DNA of 64,000 nucleotides from Isoperla grammatica (GCA_945910005.1 OX246742.1:48386211-48450210); one strand, 5' to 3'. Counted from the stretch's first letter, positions 1 to 12,820 are shown. Numbers and translations are program-made. Notes: generated from the letters alone by a model not told the origin.

Positions 1-647
1 CATTATATTGCCGGTAACAACGTAGCCTACAGAATCTCTCATTATATTGCCGGTAACAACGTAGCCTACAGAATCTCTCATTTTATTGCCGGTAACAACG
101 TAGCCTACAGAATCTCTCATTATATTACCGGTAACAACGTAGCCTACAGAATCTCTCATTATATTGCCGGTAACAACGTAGCCTACAGAATCTCTCATTA
201 TATTGCCGGTAACAACGTAGCCTACAGAATCTCTCATATTGCCGGTAACAACGTAGCCTACAGAATCTCTCATTATATTGCCGGTAACAACGTAGCCTAC
301 AGAATCTCTCATTATATTGCCGGTAACAACGTAGCCTACAGAGCCTCTCATTATATTGCCGGTAACAACGTAGCCTACAGAATCTCTCATATGTTGCCGG
401 TAACAACGTAGCCTACAGAATCTCTCATATATTGCCGGTAACAACGTAGCCTACAGAATCTCTCATTATATTGCCGGTAACAACGTAGCCTACAGAATCT
501 CTCATTATATTGCCGGTAACAACGTAGCCTACAGAGCCTCTCATTATATTGCCGGTAACAACGTAGCCTACAGAATCTCTCATATATTGCCGGTAACAAC
601 GTAGCCTACAGAATCTCTCATATATTGCCGGTAACAACGTAGCCTAC
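1..647. repeat. 39-bp minisatellite, first block (about 17 copies)
   Basis: Head-to-tail copies of a 39-bp unit built around TTGCCGGTAACAACGTAGCC and ending AGAATCTCT. Some copies are 2-4 bases shorter, and a few carry GAGCCTCT or an altered ATAT spacer. The unit contains GTAGCCTAC, a 9-base odd palindrome. The array runs off the left edge. It stops abruptly after GTAGCCTAC at 647, where unrelated DNA begins. Open frames on the minus strand exist only because 39 is divisible by 3. Confidence 0.97.
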
Positions 648-1179
648 TGACAAACACTGCTATTCCTTGGTACATGAATTCGGTATATAATTATGTTTCG
701 TTGCATGGTTCATAAAAATTTCACCCACGTTTCCATTTCTTCTACTCTACCATACTCTACACTGTCGTCTATTATCATCCTCATTTAAGTTAACATTGTA
801 TTTTTAAGTTAAGTTTAAGTCTTTAAGTTTAGATTAAAAAGCAGGTTTAGCACTTTGTGTCATGGAGCTTTTAGCTCTCTCTAACCTCAGATTCAGATTC
901 AGATTCAGATGTATTTTTATTCGTACTGTTGATGGTAATTTTACAGACATAAATAGTTAGATACAAACAAGAAAAAACAGTAGGAAGCCTACAAAATCCC
1001 AAGGGATTTGTGCGTAGGCAGTTTTTATGTTAATTGTGCTGTAGGAGGCTTAATAATAGCTTAGTAATAGTTCCATATAGGTGCAGATCTACCTGGGTCC
1101 ACACTCTAGCGTAAGTCTGTATCTATATGAATTGTACCTAAGAGATTGTTGAATAAATAATAATAATAATAATAATAAT
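648..1179 (+). mobile_element. Unclassified insertion with (TAA)n tail splitting the 39-bp array
   Basis: About 530 bp of unrelated sequence sits between two blocks of the same minisatellite and ends in an AATAAATAATAAT-type tail (about 1150-1179). A trinucleotide tail at the 3' junction is typical of some non-LTR retrotransposons or their SINEs. The array resumes almost where it stopped, with a few bases lost, and I see no target-site duplication. A hairpin lies at 987-1019: AAATCCC pairs with GGGATTT, and GCCTAC with GTAGGC. No coding potential is visible. Retroposon origin is an inference. Confidence 0.45.
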
Positions 1180-1420
1180 CTCTCATTATATTGCCGGTAA
1201 CAACGTAGCCTACAGAATCTCTCATTATATTGCCGGTAACAACGTAGCCTACAGAATCTCTCATTATACTGCCGGTAACAACGTAGCCTACAGAATCTCT
1301 CATTATATTGCCGGTAACAACGTAGCCTACAGAATCTCATTATATTGCCGGTAACAACGTAGTCTACAGAATCTCTCATTATATTGCCGGTAACAAACAA
1401 CGTAGCCTACAGAATCTCTC
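1180..1420. repeat. 39-bp minisatellite, second block (about 6 copies)
   Basis: Same unit and orientation as the array at 1-647, so the two were once continuous. One copy has GTAGTCTAC in place of GTAGCCTAC. The last carries a 4-base duplication (AACAAACAACG) and decays into TCTCTCCTCC. Confidence 0.95.
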
Positions 1421-2569
1421 TCCTCCAACAAACAACCTGGTCTATATAGTGATTCCCTCGCCCGTCAAAAAACTGTTTTCGAAACTTGATTATAACTTTT
1501 GTAAGCTTTTAATCCGCGGCTTTTAGAGATGCCTACGTCTTAATAAGATAGTCGCTGTCATTTTTATGGAAATATTACTAAGATGATTGAACGAAGCTCG
1601 AACCCTGGGCGGGGACCGTGTGAACCCAAGGGATGCGGGCTCGAGTCCCGCGTAATGCAATGAAGTAGTCACGATAAACAACATTTGCCCCATATGTTTG
1701 GTCAGGAGCAAGTTGTTATTTATTTCAATCTGAGGAAGACATTGGTTTCTTATAGGTTGTTTCGAGAGCCGCATTGTTGACTTGCTTAGGTCCGTTGTTT
1801 TGATGTACAAGAACACATTTGTACGAGGACGCGTTGTGTACACTAACTTTTTATAAACACTCATTCTATATTTATTTGCTTATGTTTATTTAAACATGAC
1901 AATGAACGCAGCAATGTGGTAGAGGATGGATGAAGCAAAACACATTTGTTTAATAAAAAACAACCCCGTATAAACAATGCGTGGTTCTGAATGGAAGGAG
2001 ATGGAAATAGTGTTTCACGTAATATGAAAATGGCTAATAATGCTTTACGAATTTACAGAATTTTAACACGGGTAATTATAGTTGGGATGATTGCAAAGAT
2101 AACAAACTGAAATGATCTATACATTGATCCTTGGAGTGTTTTGGGCCGTATGAACACGTCTTGTGCTCACATTGAGATTCGATTGATTGAAAAGTTTGTC
2201 AGACGAGGTAAACAATAGAAAGTATTGCTTAATGGAAGAATAGTCTCACTATTGCATTCAGCGAAATCTCAATTCGTCGGTCATTAAAATAATTGGATGC
2301 TTCTCGATCTGCATCTCAGGTCTGCACGATCACCGACGTTTCGTCCGTAGCGTCGTCGGGACGCCCACAGACTATCAAGACGGTGAGACAGTTCGTGGAA
2401 CCCCGTACTTGTGCATGGTACAATGTGCTTGTAATGAAGACTTTGCTTGTTAAAAGCCATACAACATCTTGTGACATTAATTTGTAAATAAATCACAAAA
2501 CACTAAAATAGTTTTTTGAAATTACAAATTAAAAATTCGTATGACTTCATGACTGCTAAAACCACCTTG
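1421..2569. other. Unassigned non-coding stretch with one tRNA-like module
   Basis: No gene is recognisable. A tRNA-like module lies near 1600-1665, where GCGGGCTCGAGTCCCGC forms a T-arm-like stem with a pol III B-box-like core. Short ORFs here, including a 113-codon one on the minus strand, carry no recognisable domain, and the SINE-like module lies inside that frame. Confidence 0.5.
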
Positions 2570-2593
2570 TACACACACACACACACACACACA
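2570..2593. repeat. (AC)n microsatellite
   Basis: An uninterrupted AC dinucleotide run of about 12 units. Confidence 0.95.
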
Positions 2594-3204
2594 ACGGCGC
2601 TTCAGCATACTTTACTGTTACTTGAGAAGAACAAGTCGATCTGCGTGATATATCAGACAACATGGCTCGTGTAGAAGAATTATAGTCTGCACATTCTATG
2701 TGAAGGGTGTAGTTCTGAGTTGTCCCGGGATGTTTTGTGTATCGAATTTGAGCCCAATTATAACACAACTGTTGGTTTGGAATCTAGATTTTACTTTCCA
2801 CACAAATAAGGCGTACGAGTGTTACAGCGCCTATTTTACCTGCCAAATATAGTGTAAGTATGTCCACATACCGTGTGGTGTGGAGCACTGTCAGATGAAG
2901 CCCCTAAGTGAAGTGGACTCGAACCCAGAAATCGTCTTGATATCGCGAATAAACTAAAGGTAAACAAACCTTGCAACATCCAACACAAACACACAAAGTT
3001 GTGCTTATAATAGCTGGAATAATTCACATTATGTCATACATTATATCTCTACTACAGGCCCTTGATGTTTCCATACACACTTTGGTTCTGTGTTTACCTT
3101 TGCTTCCTTGTCGTCTCGATGGACTTCGATGCATACAGGGTGTGCAAACCATTCTCATAACCAACCCTGACCACTTCGAACTTTGACATCGTTCTAGATG
3201 TATC
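2594..3204. other. Unassigned non-coding stretch
   Basis: I see no gene, RNA or transposon end. GTGGACTCGAACCCAG near 2909-2924 resembles GGTGGACTCGAACCCAGG near 6195-6210, a possible shared tRNA-like B-box module. Confidence 0.4.
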
Positions 3205-3472
3205 GCTTGCACACTTACATTTGCACTTGCAATTGCTTGTACTTTTACATTTGCATTTGCTAGTACTTAAACATTTGCACAAGTGCATTTCCTTGCACTT
3301 ACGTTTGCACTTGCATTTCCTGGCACTTTCAGTTGCACTTGCATTTCCTGGCACTTTCAGTTGCACTTGCATTTCCTGGCACTTTCAGTTGCACTTGCAT
3401 TTCCTGGCACTTAAATTTTCACTTGCATTTGCTTGTACTTTAACATTTGCACTTGCAATTGCTTGCTGCGCT
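3205..3472. repeat. Degenerate CACTTGCATTTGC repeat with a 28-bp core
   Basis: Irregular repeats of a 12-14-bp word (CACTTGCATTT and variants). At 3304-3412 they become regular as about four copies of a 28-bp unit, TTGCACTTGCATTTCCTGGC plus ACTTTCAG. It looks like a young expansion inside an older diverged repeat. Confidence 0.9.
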
Positions 3473-4380
3473 ATTTCAACATAATATAAAAAAATACACT
3501 TCATCCCGAAAACGGACGGATTAACATTTCATATGTCCATAACAGCGAATAAAAGACATTCTGAAAACTTCACTATGTCACCATTATTTAATACATTTCA
3601 CCCGGGAATAATAACTTCACAATATATCTCGCAAAAAACTGCCATTGTCTACATTTTTGTTAATTAGGAAAACTAGTATTTACCACTATTTTCTGTTTCT
3701 AAACACACTATAATACTTACAAACATAATACTGTAAACTAAACCGATCTAAGACATTTGTCCGGTTATCGATGGGACGTCGGTTAAGAAACTGACCCCTA
3801 ACTATGCTTGCACGTCGTCCCAGCTATAGGGGTAGGGGTAGGGCCCGTAAACTCAAACGGGACGTCCGTTGGAAAACTTACCCCCAACTACAGTTCTTAC
3901 CATATCAAGAAGCAGTCTTCACACCAGACCGTATTGCAATCCCAACATGCATTACGAAACGAAAGTAGAATGTATTTTATGCAATAGTTATGTTCAATCT
4001 TGATCCTGTATTGGGCTACGTATATCACTATACCTATAGGTAGAACAAATACAGGTAGTATTCTGGCAAGAGTGGTTCTTACAATGGAAGGAAGCAGGAC
4101 TCGTCCAGCGGGACCGGTGGAGGGTCCCAGTTCCCACAGTCCCAAGCGGGACGTCCCGAACTGGAATCCACAAGGGCTGAGAAGACGACGGTTAGTTCTG
4201 GTTCTGGTCTCACCGGACAACGACCGGAGCCGGAGTAACGTATTTCAGACCCCTCAGCGTTCGACAAGTCACATATTGTTTACTCTAAGTGCGCGAGGTG
4301 TTTTCTTGTACTCTTGGTTGTTGCGTCGCGGGCTTGACAAGAAGTTTCTCTGCGACGCGACGCCGGTTGTGATGGTGACG
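3473..4380. other. Unassigned non-coding stretch with a diverged duplication
   Basis: No gene recognised. Two diverged copies of a GGGACGTCSGTT...ACCCCYAACTA segment lie near 3771-3808 and 3859-3893, separated by GGGGTAGGGGTAGGG. ORFs of up to 140 codons cross 4000-4422 but look like noise: there is no domain, and the frame ends inside the next array. Confidence 0.4.
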
Positions 4381-4517
4381 GGGCGTCGTGACGCTAGCGT
4401 CCTCAGCGCTGGGGCGTCGTGACGCTAGCGTCCTCAGCGCTTGGGCGTCGCGACGCTAGCGTCCTCAGCGCTGGGGCGTCGGGACGCTAGCGTCCTCAGC
4501 GCTTGGGCGTCGGGACG
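4381..4517. repeat. 31-bp minisatellite (about 4.3 copies)
   Basis: Copies start GGGCGTCG at 4381, 4412, 4443, 4474 and 4505, an exact 31-bp spacing. Each full unit carries GACGCTAGCGTC, a perfect 12-bp palindrome. The unit is very GC- and CpG-rich compared with its flanks. Confidence 0.95.
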
Positions 4518-5943
4518 CGGGGCAACTGCTGTGTTGCTCTACGGTCGTGTGTTCACAGTCTAGTGTTACGGCCGCACTAACATCCTCACACTAGAGAATA
4601 CATATACTTCTAAATCTATTTTTTTTTAAATTATTAATTAATTTGTATTAATAGTAGACTCACTCAGTTACAAGAACTGATTTTCAGTGGAAGTTATTTG
4701 TGTGAGTGGGGGACTATTTATTAGGTGCCTCGTTGCTATGACGGCTCCAAAGTCAACGTTAAGTGTTTACTTATGCGCCAATACATCACAGATAGATGGA
4801 AGTAATTTCTTCAGGTCAAAACCCAATGGAACCCAGAACCTTCTGCATTGGAAACAGGAATAAATCCACGGTTACGAGGAACGAAGAATTTGCGCCATGT
4901 ATCGGTTGGTTGTGGCAGTGGTTGGAAGTAAGCAACAAAATGCTGACATATGTTGAAAACGAGATACTTATTTTTAGGCGCCTGATGACTCGAGGGTCCA
5001 GCGATGCATGGTTCTTGCTTTCGGTCAATATTTATATTATAGCGTTAGAGTTGAGTAGGGTTCCTTATCTTAAACCTTTGGCATGCCTAATTAGTGGAAG
5101 CTGATCGTTGAGCTTACGAAGAGCTTTATAATTAGCTATAACTGTCACCAAGCATTCAATATGAGACAATACTCAATGATTTTAATTAATAATCGATAAC
5201 ATGGGATCGAACCGCAAATATTTTAATTTCGGTACGGTTTTCGGTTCGAGAGAATCAGTTCTGTTCTGTTTTCGGTTCGGTTCGAGCAAATAAAAAATAA
5301 CGGTTTTGTTCGAACCGGTTTAAATATCCTGTTTTAAATCTTTTTTGAATAATATGGAATTCTCACGGTACACAAGCGAATAACCCCCACCCACCCCTGC
5401 TGCGCCATAGAAAGCGGCTTTCTCGTAAGAAAGCCATCTCGATGTAGTCCGATCCCTGCTTGAAAAAGCAATAATTCAGTTCATCTCGAGTCTCTTGACT
5501 TTCCCATATTCGAAATTTACCAATCTAACTCGATACTGGATTGTCGAGTTTGTCCGTAATCAGCGCCTGAGTGCCAGGGCTTTGTCGCTGATTGCGTCGG
5601 GGTGATACCGGGATCTACTCGCTATGACGGGGGACGCAAATTAGGTTGGAAACGATGATGCACTAATATTATTATTGATTATGGCTTATTAGTCAGGAAT
5701 GTCTAGAGTCAAACAAAAATTGGTGCACTATACACACATTTAATTTCTGTAGATGATAGCTATAGTATTAGAAGAAGCCTCTCATAGGGGTGTATGGACA
5801 CACATTGGATTGTGTCAATGTGTGTTAGCGACTGTCCCCCAGTGAGGACGAGATGGTTGTTGTTCATAACTAAATGTAATACAATGTTAGTTTATATTTA
5901 TGTTCGTATATATTGCAACATTTTACTGCACGAGAACTTTTTT

Positions 5944-5962
5944 ACATGAACTTTGTTCATGT
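5944..5962. repeat. Short perfect hairpin
   Basis: ACATGAAC and GTTCATGT are exact inverted repeats with a TTT loop in AT-rich DNA. No poly-U tract or gene end makes it a recognisable terminator. Confidence 0.6.
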
Positions 5963-6800
5963 AGACGAACTTAAACTTGAAAAAATAAAATATTTAATGT
6001 TACAAGTTCATTGCGTCAATGGTGAAGTGAACTTTCTTAAAGTTAATTTTACTTAAGCATTTCCTGGACACTGGGTATGAACATACTCACGATTTTACTT
6101 TTTAAGGGTCATTGGTAAGGGTTCATTGGTGTTTTTCATTTAATTTTGTTTGATGTGTTGTTTTGACACCTCACGTTGCTCTGTCTTTATGGAGGGTGGA
6201 CTCGAACCCAGGCCCTGTTTTAACCCCTCATCTTGTCTGTCCCCAGGTTGTGGCAGCCCCTGGAGCCTCGAGAAGGCTGCCCGTCTGCTGCATGAGGGTA
6301 GGTCAACACAACCTAAATACCTGGTTTAGTGAGTTAGCATGCAATAACTACAATGTGGTTCATTTCCGTCACACTGTTTTGAAAAAGTAATAAGAAATTA
6401 AACAATGTATTCATTGTTTCAACATCCCATGATGCATCTTATGACTAATCAATCAGACCGAAGAAAAGGACATCGGAAGTAGAAACAAGGTGTTAGTTAT
6501 ACTGGCACTCAATGAAAGTAACCTCATGACTCATGATACAGTTGTTGGAATTAGACTGTTGTGAACCAGTTAGTTCTTATTCCACAATCTCTTATTGCAA
6601 CCTTTGTTTCAATTGTTGATGTGCGAACAGAATCTGGCTTTACCGCGCGGAAGAGAGAAGAGACGGAACTGAAGGTCACTGATCGCGACGGAAGTCGTAT
6701 TTGTTGTATTCATCCGACACATTTTACTTTCAACTGCTGCGTCCCTTTTATATTCCCGACCTGGACGTGAAGAGCACAGAACGTCGAACGTACACCGACG

Positions 6801-6827
6801 AACCAATCAGAACGAAGCTGATTGGTT
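6801..6827. repeat. Inverted CCAAT-containing repeat
   Basis: AACCAATCAG and CTGATTGGTT are exact 10-bp inverted repeats separated by 7 bases, so two CCAAT pentamers face each other. This could be a chance palindrome, a small foldback, or a CCAAT-box pair. No adjacent gene supports a promoter. Confidence 0.5.
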
Positions 6828-7967
6828 TGGCCGCTTGACGCTCTGCGCTCTTGGAACCCACTACTCACTGTGTTGAGTGTTTAGTTGTGTGTTTAGTTGT
6901 GTTTGTTTAGTTGAACACAACACAACTGCTGCAACTTGCAAGTGTTCGGCCTTAGATAACCCCAGCCCGAACAATTCAACAGGTCACCCGTCGACACTGT
7001 ACTTTGCATGACTTTCACATCTAAACAGTACTCATCATGTCATAACTGATTAGTCGAACTAAATAATGGTTTACAGTGAAAAGGGGTAAATTGAAGAAAT
7101 GAAAACAAAAGTTTATCACGCAAAAGATAAAAAAGAAGTGCTTCATTTCTTTTTCGTAAAGCATTAATAAAAAATAAAAATGTATAAACTTGACAATGAT
7201 TGTATGAAATGGCCAAGTTTTCCTTATTGGTCATCCCGCGACATAACGGGTAGTTGCCATACGTCCACTGTCGCTGTTGAACGCATGCGTCAGCCTTATC
7301 GGGAGGCATAAATTAACTGCTAGTTAGTTAGTTAGTGGTCACTTCAGCTTTTCCCCGGCAAACACGATTGTTAAATTTCTAGACAATTCAAAACATGATA
7401 AAATATTTAAAAAATGATTTCCGTCCATAGAGAATTTAAATTATTTACCTAGTGTCATCGAGGCCATGCGTGCAGAGTATGGCATAATTAGTCCTTCCTT
7501 CTACGAGCAACACCTGCATGTCTACACCATCCTGCACCTGACTACACTACACTACACTACAGCTACACCAACTATACAAGACCCGACGTATAACTAGTCT
7601 CATATAGCGACCTCAAATCCTTATCTAATATACTGCCCCTTTCATGCACGCTGTATCAACGAAAATGAAGAGATTCCTTGCGTTCTTTCACACATTTGTA
7701 AGGGCGGTCTTCCGCTTAGCAGAGCGTTCAGCCGCTTTATAAGCAACCGCTTTATTAGGTATCCAACCCATAGACCCCACGGTCGTAATTATCTCTAAGT
7801 AATCTGTCTCAAGTAGATGGTAGGAACTAGGGAAGTTGTACATTCGATTTGTTTGTATACTTTTGGATTCGGCTGTTTCGTAACCGTGAGAGTGGTTACT
7901 TTGCGGCAAGTTTACACCCCTCTACTCTACACTCTACTCTACTCTGTCTTGTACTGGTCTTGCCAAT

Positions 7968-10900
7968 ACCTGCGCTGTCCTACGTAAAGTATCGAACGCA
8001 CGCTTGTCTCGATTAGCCTCGTTGCACATGTCGTGTGTGTTCGTCTCAGACAGTCGTCGTATAGGCATAGGTTTTACCTGGGCTGTCCTACGTGAAGTAT
8101 CGAACGCTCGCTTGTCTCGATCAGCCTCGTTGCACATGTCTCAGACACAGTCGTCGTATAGGCATTGGTTTTACCTGGGCTGTCCTACGTGAAGTATCGG
8201 ACGCCCGCTTGTCTCGATTAGCCTCGTTGCACATGTCTCAGACACAGTCGTCGTATAGGCATAGGTTTACCTGGGCTGTCCTACGTGAAGTATCGAACGC
8301 TCGCTTGTCTCGATCAGCCTCGTTGCACATGTCGTGTGTGTTCGTCTCAGACACAGTCGTCGTATAGGCATAGGTTTACCTGGGCTGTCCTACGTGAAGT
8401 ATCGAACGCTCGCTTGTCTCGATCAGCCTCGTTGCACATGTCGTGTGTGTCCGTCTCAGACACAGTCGTCGTATAGGCATAGGTTTACCTGGGCTGTCCT
8501 ACGTAAAGTATCGAACGCACGCTTGTCTCGATTAGCCTCGTTGCACATGTCGTGTGTGTTCGTCTCAGACAGTCGTCGTATAGGCATAGGTTTTACCTGG
8601 GCTGTCCTACGTGAAGTATCGAACGCTCGCTTGTCTCGATCAGCCTCGTTGCACATGTCGTGTGTGTTCGTCTCAGACACAGTCGTCGTATAGGCATAGG
8701 TTTACCTGGGCTGTCCTACGTGAAGTATCGAACGCTCGCTTGTCTCGATCAGCCTCGTTGCACATGTCGTGTGTGTCCGTCTCAGACACAGTCGTCGTAT
8801 AGGCATAGGTTTACCTGGGCTGTCCTACGTGAAGTATCGAACGCTCGCTTGTCTCGATCAGCCTCGTTGCACATGTCTCAGACACAGTCGTCGTATAGGC
8901 ATTGGTTTTACCTGGGCTGTCCTACGTGAAGTATCGGACGCCCGCTTGTCTCGATTAGCCTCGTTGCACATGTCTCAGACACAGTCGTCGTATAGGCATA
9001 GGTTTACCTGGGCTGTCCTACGTGAAGTATCGAACGCTCGCTTGTCTCGATCAGCCTCGTTGCACATGTCTCAGACACAGTCGTCGTATAGGCATAGGTT
9101 TACCTGGGCTGTCCTACGTGAAGTATCGAACGCTCGCTTGTCTCGATCAGCCTCGTTGCACATGTCGTGTGTGTCCGTCTCAGACACAGTCGTCGTATAG
9201 GCATAGGTTTACCTGGGCTGTCCTACGTGAAGTATCGAACGCACGCTTGTCTCGATTAGCCTCGTTGCACATGTCTCAGACACAGTCGTCGTATAGGCAT
9301 TGGTTTTACCTGGGCTGTCCTACGTGAAGTATCGAACGCACGCTTGTCTCGATTAGCCTCGTTGCACATGTCTCAGACACAGTCGTCGTATAGGCATAGG
9401 TTTACCTGGGCTGTCCTACGTGAAGTATCGAACGCTCGCTTGTCTCGATCAGCCTCGTTGCACATGTCGTGTGTGTCCGTCTCAGACACAGTCGTCGTAT
9501 AGGCATAGGTTTACCTGGGCTGTCCTACGTGAAGTATCGAACGCTCGCTTGTCTCGATCAGCCTCGTTGCACATGTCTCAGACACAGTCGTCGTATAGGC
9601 ATAGGTTTACCTGGGCTGTCCTACGTGAAGTATCGAACGCTCGCTTGTCTCGATCAGCCTCGTTGCACATGTCGTGTGTGTCCGTCTCAGACACAGTCGT
9701 CGTATAGGCATAGGTTTACCTGGGCTGTCCTACGTGAAGTATCGAACGCTCGCTTGTCTCGATCAGCCTCGTTGCACATGTCGTGTGTGTCCGTCTCAGA
9801 CACAGTCGTCGTATAGGCATAGGTTTACCTGGGCTGTCCTACGTGAAGTATCGAACGCTCGCTTGTCTCGATCAGCCTCGTTGCACATGTCGTGTGTGTT
9901 CGTCTCAGACACAGTCGTCGTATAGGCATAGGTTTACCTGGGCTGTCCTACGTGAAGTATCGAACGCTCGCTTGTCTCGATCAGCCTCGTTGCACATGTC
10001 TCAGACACAGTCGTCGTATAGGCATAGGTTTACCTGGGCTGTCCTACGTGAAGTATCGAACGCTCGCTTGTCTCGATCAGCCTCGTTGCACATGTCGTGT
10101 GTGTCCGTCTCAGACACAGTCGTCGTATAGGCATAGGTTTACCTGGGCTGTCCTACGTGAAGTATCGAACGCTCGCTTGTCTCGATCAGCCTCGTTGCAC
10201 ATGTCGTGTGTGTCCGTCTCAGACACAGTCGTCGTATAGGCATAGGTTTACCTGGGCTGTCCTACGTGAAGTATCGAACGCTCGCTTGTCTCGATCAGCC
10301 TCGTTGCACATGTCGTGTGTGTCCGTCTCAGACACAGTCGTCGTATAGGCATAGGTTTACCTGGGCTGTCCTACGTGAAGTATCGAACGCTCGCTTGTCT
10401 CGATCAGCCTCGTTGCACATGTCGTGTGTGTCCGTCTCAGACACAGTCGTCGTATAGGCATAGGTTTACCTGGGCTGTCCTACGTGAAGTATCGGACGCT
10501 CGCTTGTCTCGATCAGCCTCGTTGCACATGTCTCAGACACAGTCGTCGTATAGGCATAGGTTTACCTGGGCTGTTCTACGTGAAGCATCGAACGCTCGCT
10601 TGTCTCGATCAGCCTCGTTGCACATGTCGTGTGTGTTCGTCTCAGACACAGTCGTCGTATAGGCATAGGTTTACCTGGGCTGTCCTACGTGAAGTATCGG
10701 ACGCTCGCTTGTCTCGATTAGCCTCGTTGCACATGTCGTGTGTGTCCGTCTCAGACACAGTCGTCGTATAGGCATAGGTTTTACCTGGGCTGTTCTACGT
10801 GAAGCATCGAACGCTCGCTTGTCTCGATCAGCCTCGTTGCACATGTCGTGTGTGTTCGTCTCAGACACAGTCGTCGTATAGGCATAGGTTTACCTGGGCT

Positions 10901-11548
10901 GTCCTACGTGAAGTATCGGACGCTCGCTTGTCTCGATTAGCCTCGTTGCACATGTCGTGTGTGTTTGTCTCAGACACAGTCGTCGTATAGGCATTGGTTT
11001 TACCTGGGCTGTCCTACGTGAAGTATCGGACGCTCGCTTGTCTCGATTAGCCTCGTTGCACATGTCGTGTGTGTTCGTCTCAGACACAGTCGTCGTATAG
11101 GCATAGGTTTACCTGGGCTGTCCTACGTGAAGTATCGGACGCTCGCTTGTCTCGATTAGCCTCGTTGCACATGTCGTGTGTGTTCGTCTCAGACACAGTC
11201 GTCGTATAGGCATTGGTTTTACCTGGGCTGTCCTACGTGAAGTATCGGACGCTCGCTTGTCTCGATTAGCCTCGTTGCACATGTCGTGTGTGTTTGTCTC
11301 AGACCCAGTCGTCGTATAGGCATAGGTTTTACCTGGGCTGTCCTACGTGAAGTATCGAACGCTCGCTTGTCTCGATTAGCCTCGTTGCACATGTCTCAGA
11401 CACAGTCGTCGTATAGGCATTGGTTTTACCTGGGCTGTCCTACGTGAAGTATCGGACGCTCGCTTGTCTCGATTAGCCTCGTTGCACATGTCGTGTGTGT
11501 TTGTCTCAGACCCAGTCGTCGTATAGGCATAGGTTTTACCTGGGCTGT
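7968..11548. repeat. 109/96-bp minisatellite (about 34 copies)
   Basis: A 3.6-kb head-to-tail array. The long unit is 109 bp. The short unit lacks a 13-bp block (GTGTGTGTCCGTC) between CACATGTC and TCAGAC and is 96 bp. A second variation is TTTACC versus TTTTACC. Copies at about 8285-8610 and 8611-8936 form a 326-bp three-unit higher-order repeat. The right part (after about 10.5 kb) carries its own variants (ATCGGACGCTCG, TTCTACGTGAAGCATCG). Plus-strand ORFs recur with period 109 and are by-products. The array ends cleanly after GGGCTGT at 11548. Confidence 0.98.
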
Positions 11549-11946
11549 TATTACCAAACCCGGGGGCGGAGACAATTACAATATTTTAAAAGACCGTTTT
11601 AAATAATAAATCGTTTTGTTGCCATTACCATTTAATCACGGCCCTCGTGATTCGGGGGCCCAAGGACTCGCTCAGCCGGTGCATTATTCATAAGGCGGTG
11701 CAAAAAGCGGTTGGTTCCGAGTAAATATCTTGTTTCACTCCGAATTTCTTTGATAAGAAGTTGACACGGATTAACGTTGTTGGTTGTTTTTGCGTCTCGG
11801 TGGGCAAAAAGTGGTCGCTCACCTTTCTGTGTAGTGAGTGGTGCCTCGGCTAATCGCGACGATGACGAACTGGTCTCTCTACCGACGTGCAACGGTCGGG
11901 GGATGTTTGGAGGACTAACAGTAAAATGAGTTGAGGGATGGATATA
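11549..11946. other. Unassigned spacer between two minisatellites
   Basis: No gene seen. A short hairpin AATCACG-GCCCT-CGTGATT lies near 11634-11652. CCTCGGCTAATCGCGAC near 11845-11862 is an inverted, diverged match to the GTCTCGATTAGCC word of the preceding array. Confidence 0.4.
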
Positions 11947-12237
11947 CCACCGCCTTCCCTACGGCTCCACGTGCTTCTCACCGCCTTGTAGAGACGTCTG
12001 CGCGAGACCACCGCCTTCCCTACGGCTCCACGTGCTTCTCACCGCCTTGTAGAGACGTCTGCGCGAGACCACCGCCTTCCTTACGGCTCCACGTGCTTCT
12101 CACCGCCTTGTAGAGACGTCGCGTGAGACCACCGCCTTCCTTACGGCTCCACGTGCTTCTCACCGCCTTGTAGAGACGTCTGCGCGAGACCCCCGCCTTC
12201 CTTACGGCTCCACGTGCTTCTCACCGCCTTGTAGAGA
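11947..12237. repeat. 61-bp minisatellite (about 4.8 copies)
   Basis: Units begin CCACCGCCTT at 11947, 12008, 12069, 12129 and 12190 (one copy is 60 bp). Each carries CACGTG, and complete copies carry AGACGTCT, both perfect palindromes. Variation is TCCC/TCCT and GCGCGAG/GCGTGAG. Confidence 0.96.
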
Positions 12238-12812
12238 TCATCCATCACTGCGATGTCGGTCATGCGCTCACAATCGATCCCCTGTCTTCCATCTCAATAC
12301 TTGCCCCCCCCCCCACTACACGTCCATATCCTCGTGCTCAGGCCGGAGATGTCACCCACCCGCATTCATCAGGTTGTCTTGGAGGATCTCGCGGTTTACT
12401 TTCCCCATCCATCGCTCTCGACCAGTGGTCTGAGGGTGGCTGTGTGTGTGGGGGGCACTGTCTTGCTCGCCACCCCGGGCCCAGGCGACAGATACAAGTA
12501 TATACTTGCTATCTATATACTTGTTCTCTAGATGTGTGAAAGGTGTTATGAATCACACCTTGCGGTCATGGGTCTCTGTGCCAAGTATTGTGCTGATAAG
12601 GGGAGTCGAACCGAAGACTTTCTCTAATGGACAAGGCTTTGCTATCAACCCTTGCTTGGGTTACCGGTCTCATCTCAGTGCTGTTTTCTGTTCATGCCAC
12701 TATCAACGTTTCAAAATAGAAATATATCATTGTTTTATGCGCAATAGGCTCGTTAAGAAACCAAACATTATTTGAGGTTCCAGCATTTGTGCTGACTGTG
12801 GTAAAAGCATGG
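12238..12812. other. Unassigned non-coding stretch
   Basis: No gene recognised. It contains a C11 homopolymer near 12304 and a short duplicated TATATACTTG word near 12499-12524. Confidence 0.4.
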
Positions 12813-12820
12813 CTGCCAGG

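Larger units (their letters stand above)
4518..7967. other. Long unassigned non-coding stretch
   Basis: No gene recognised in about 3.4 kb. Smaller items: 4715-4800 resembles 49745-49830 inside a transposon; a perfect 8-bp hairpin ACATGAAC-TTT-GTTCATGT lies at 5944-5962; an inverted CCAAT pair lies at 6801-6827; a CTCTA-type microsatellite lies near 7919-7945, just before the next array. ORFs here are short and compositionally random. Confidence 0.5.

Noticed and set aside
1..647. CRISPR array
   Set aside because: Repeats are directly adjacent with no unique spacers, and the genome is eukaryotic. The same applies to every other array here.
4000..4422. 140-codon plus-strand ORF
   Set aside because: No domain; overlaps opposite-strand ORFs of similar length and ends inside the 31-bp CpG-rich array.
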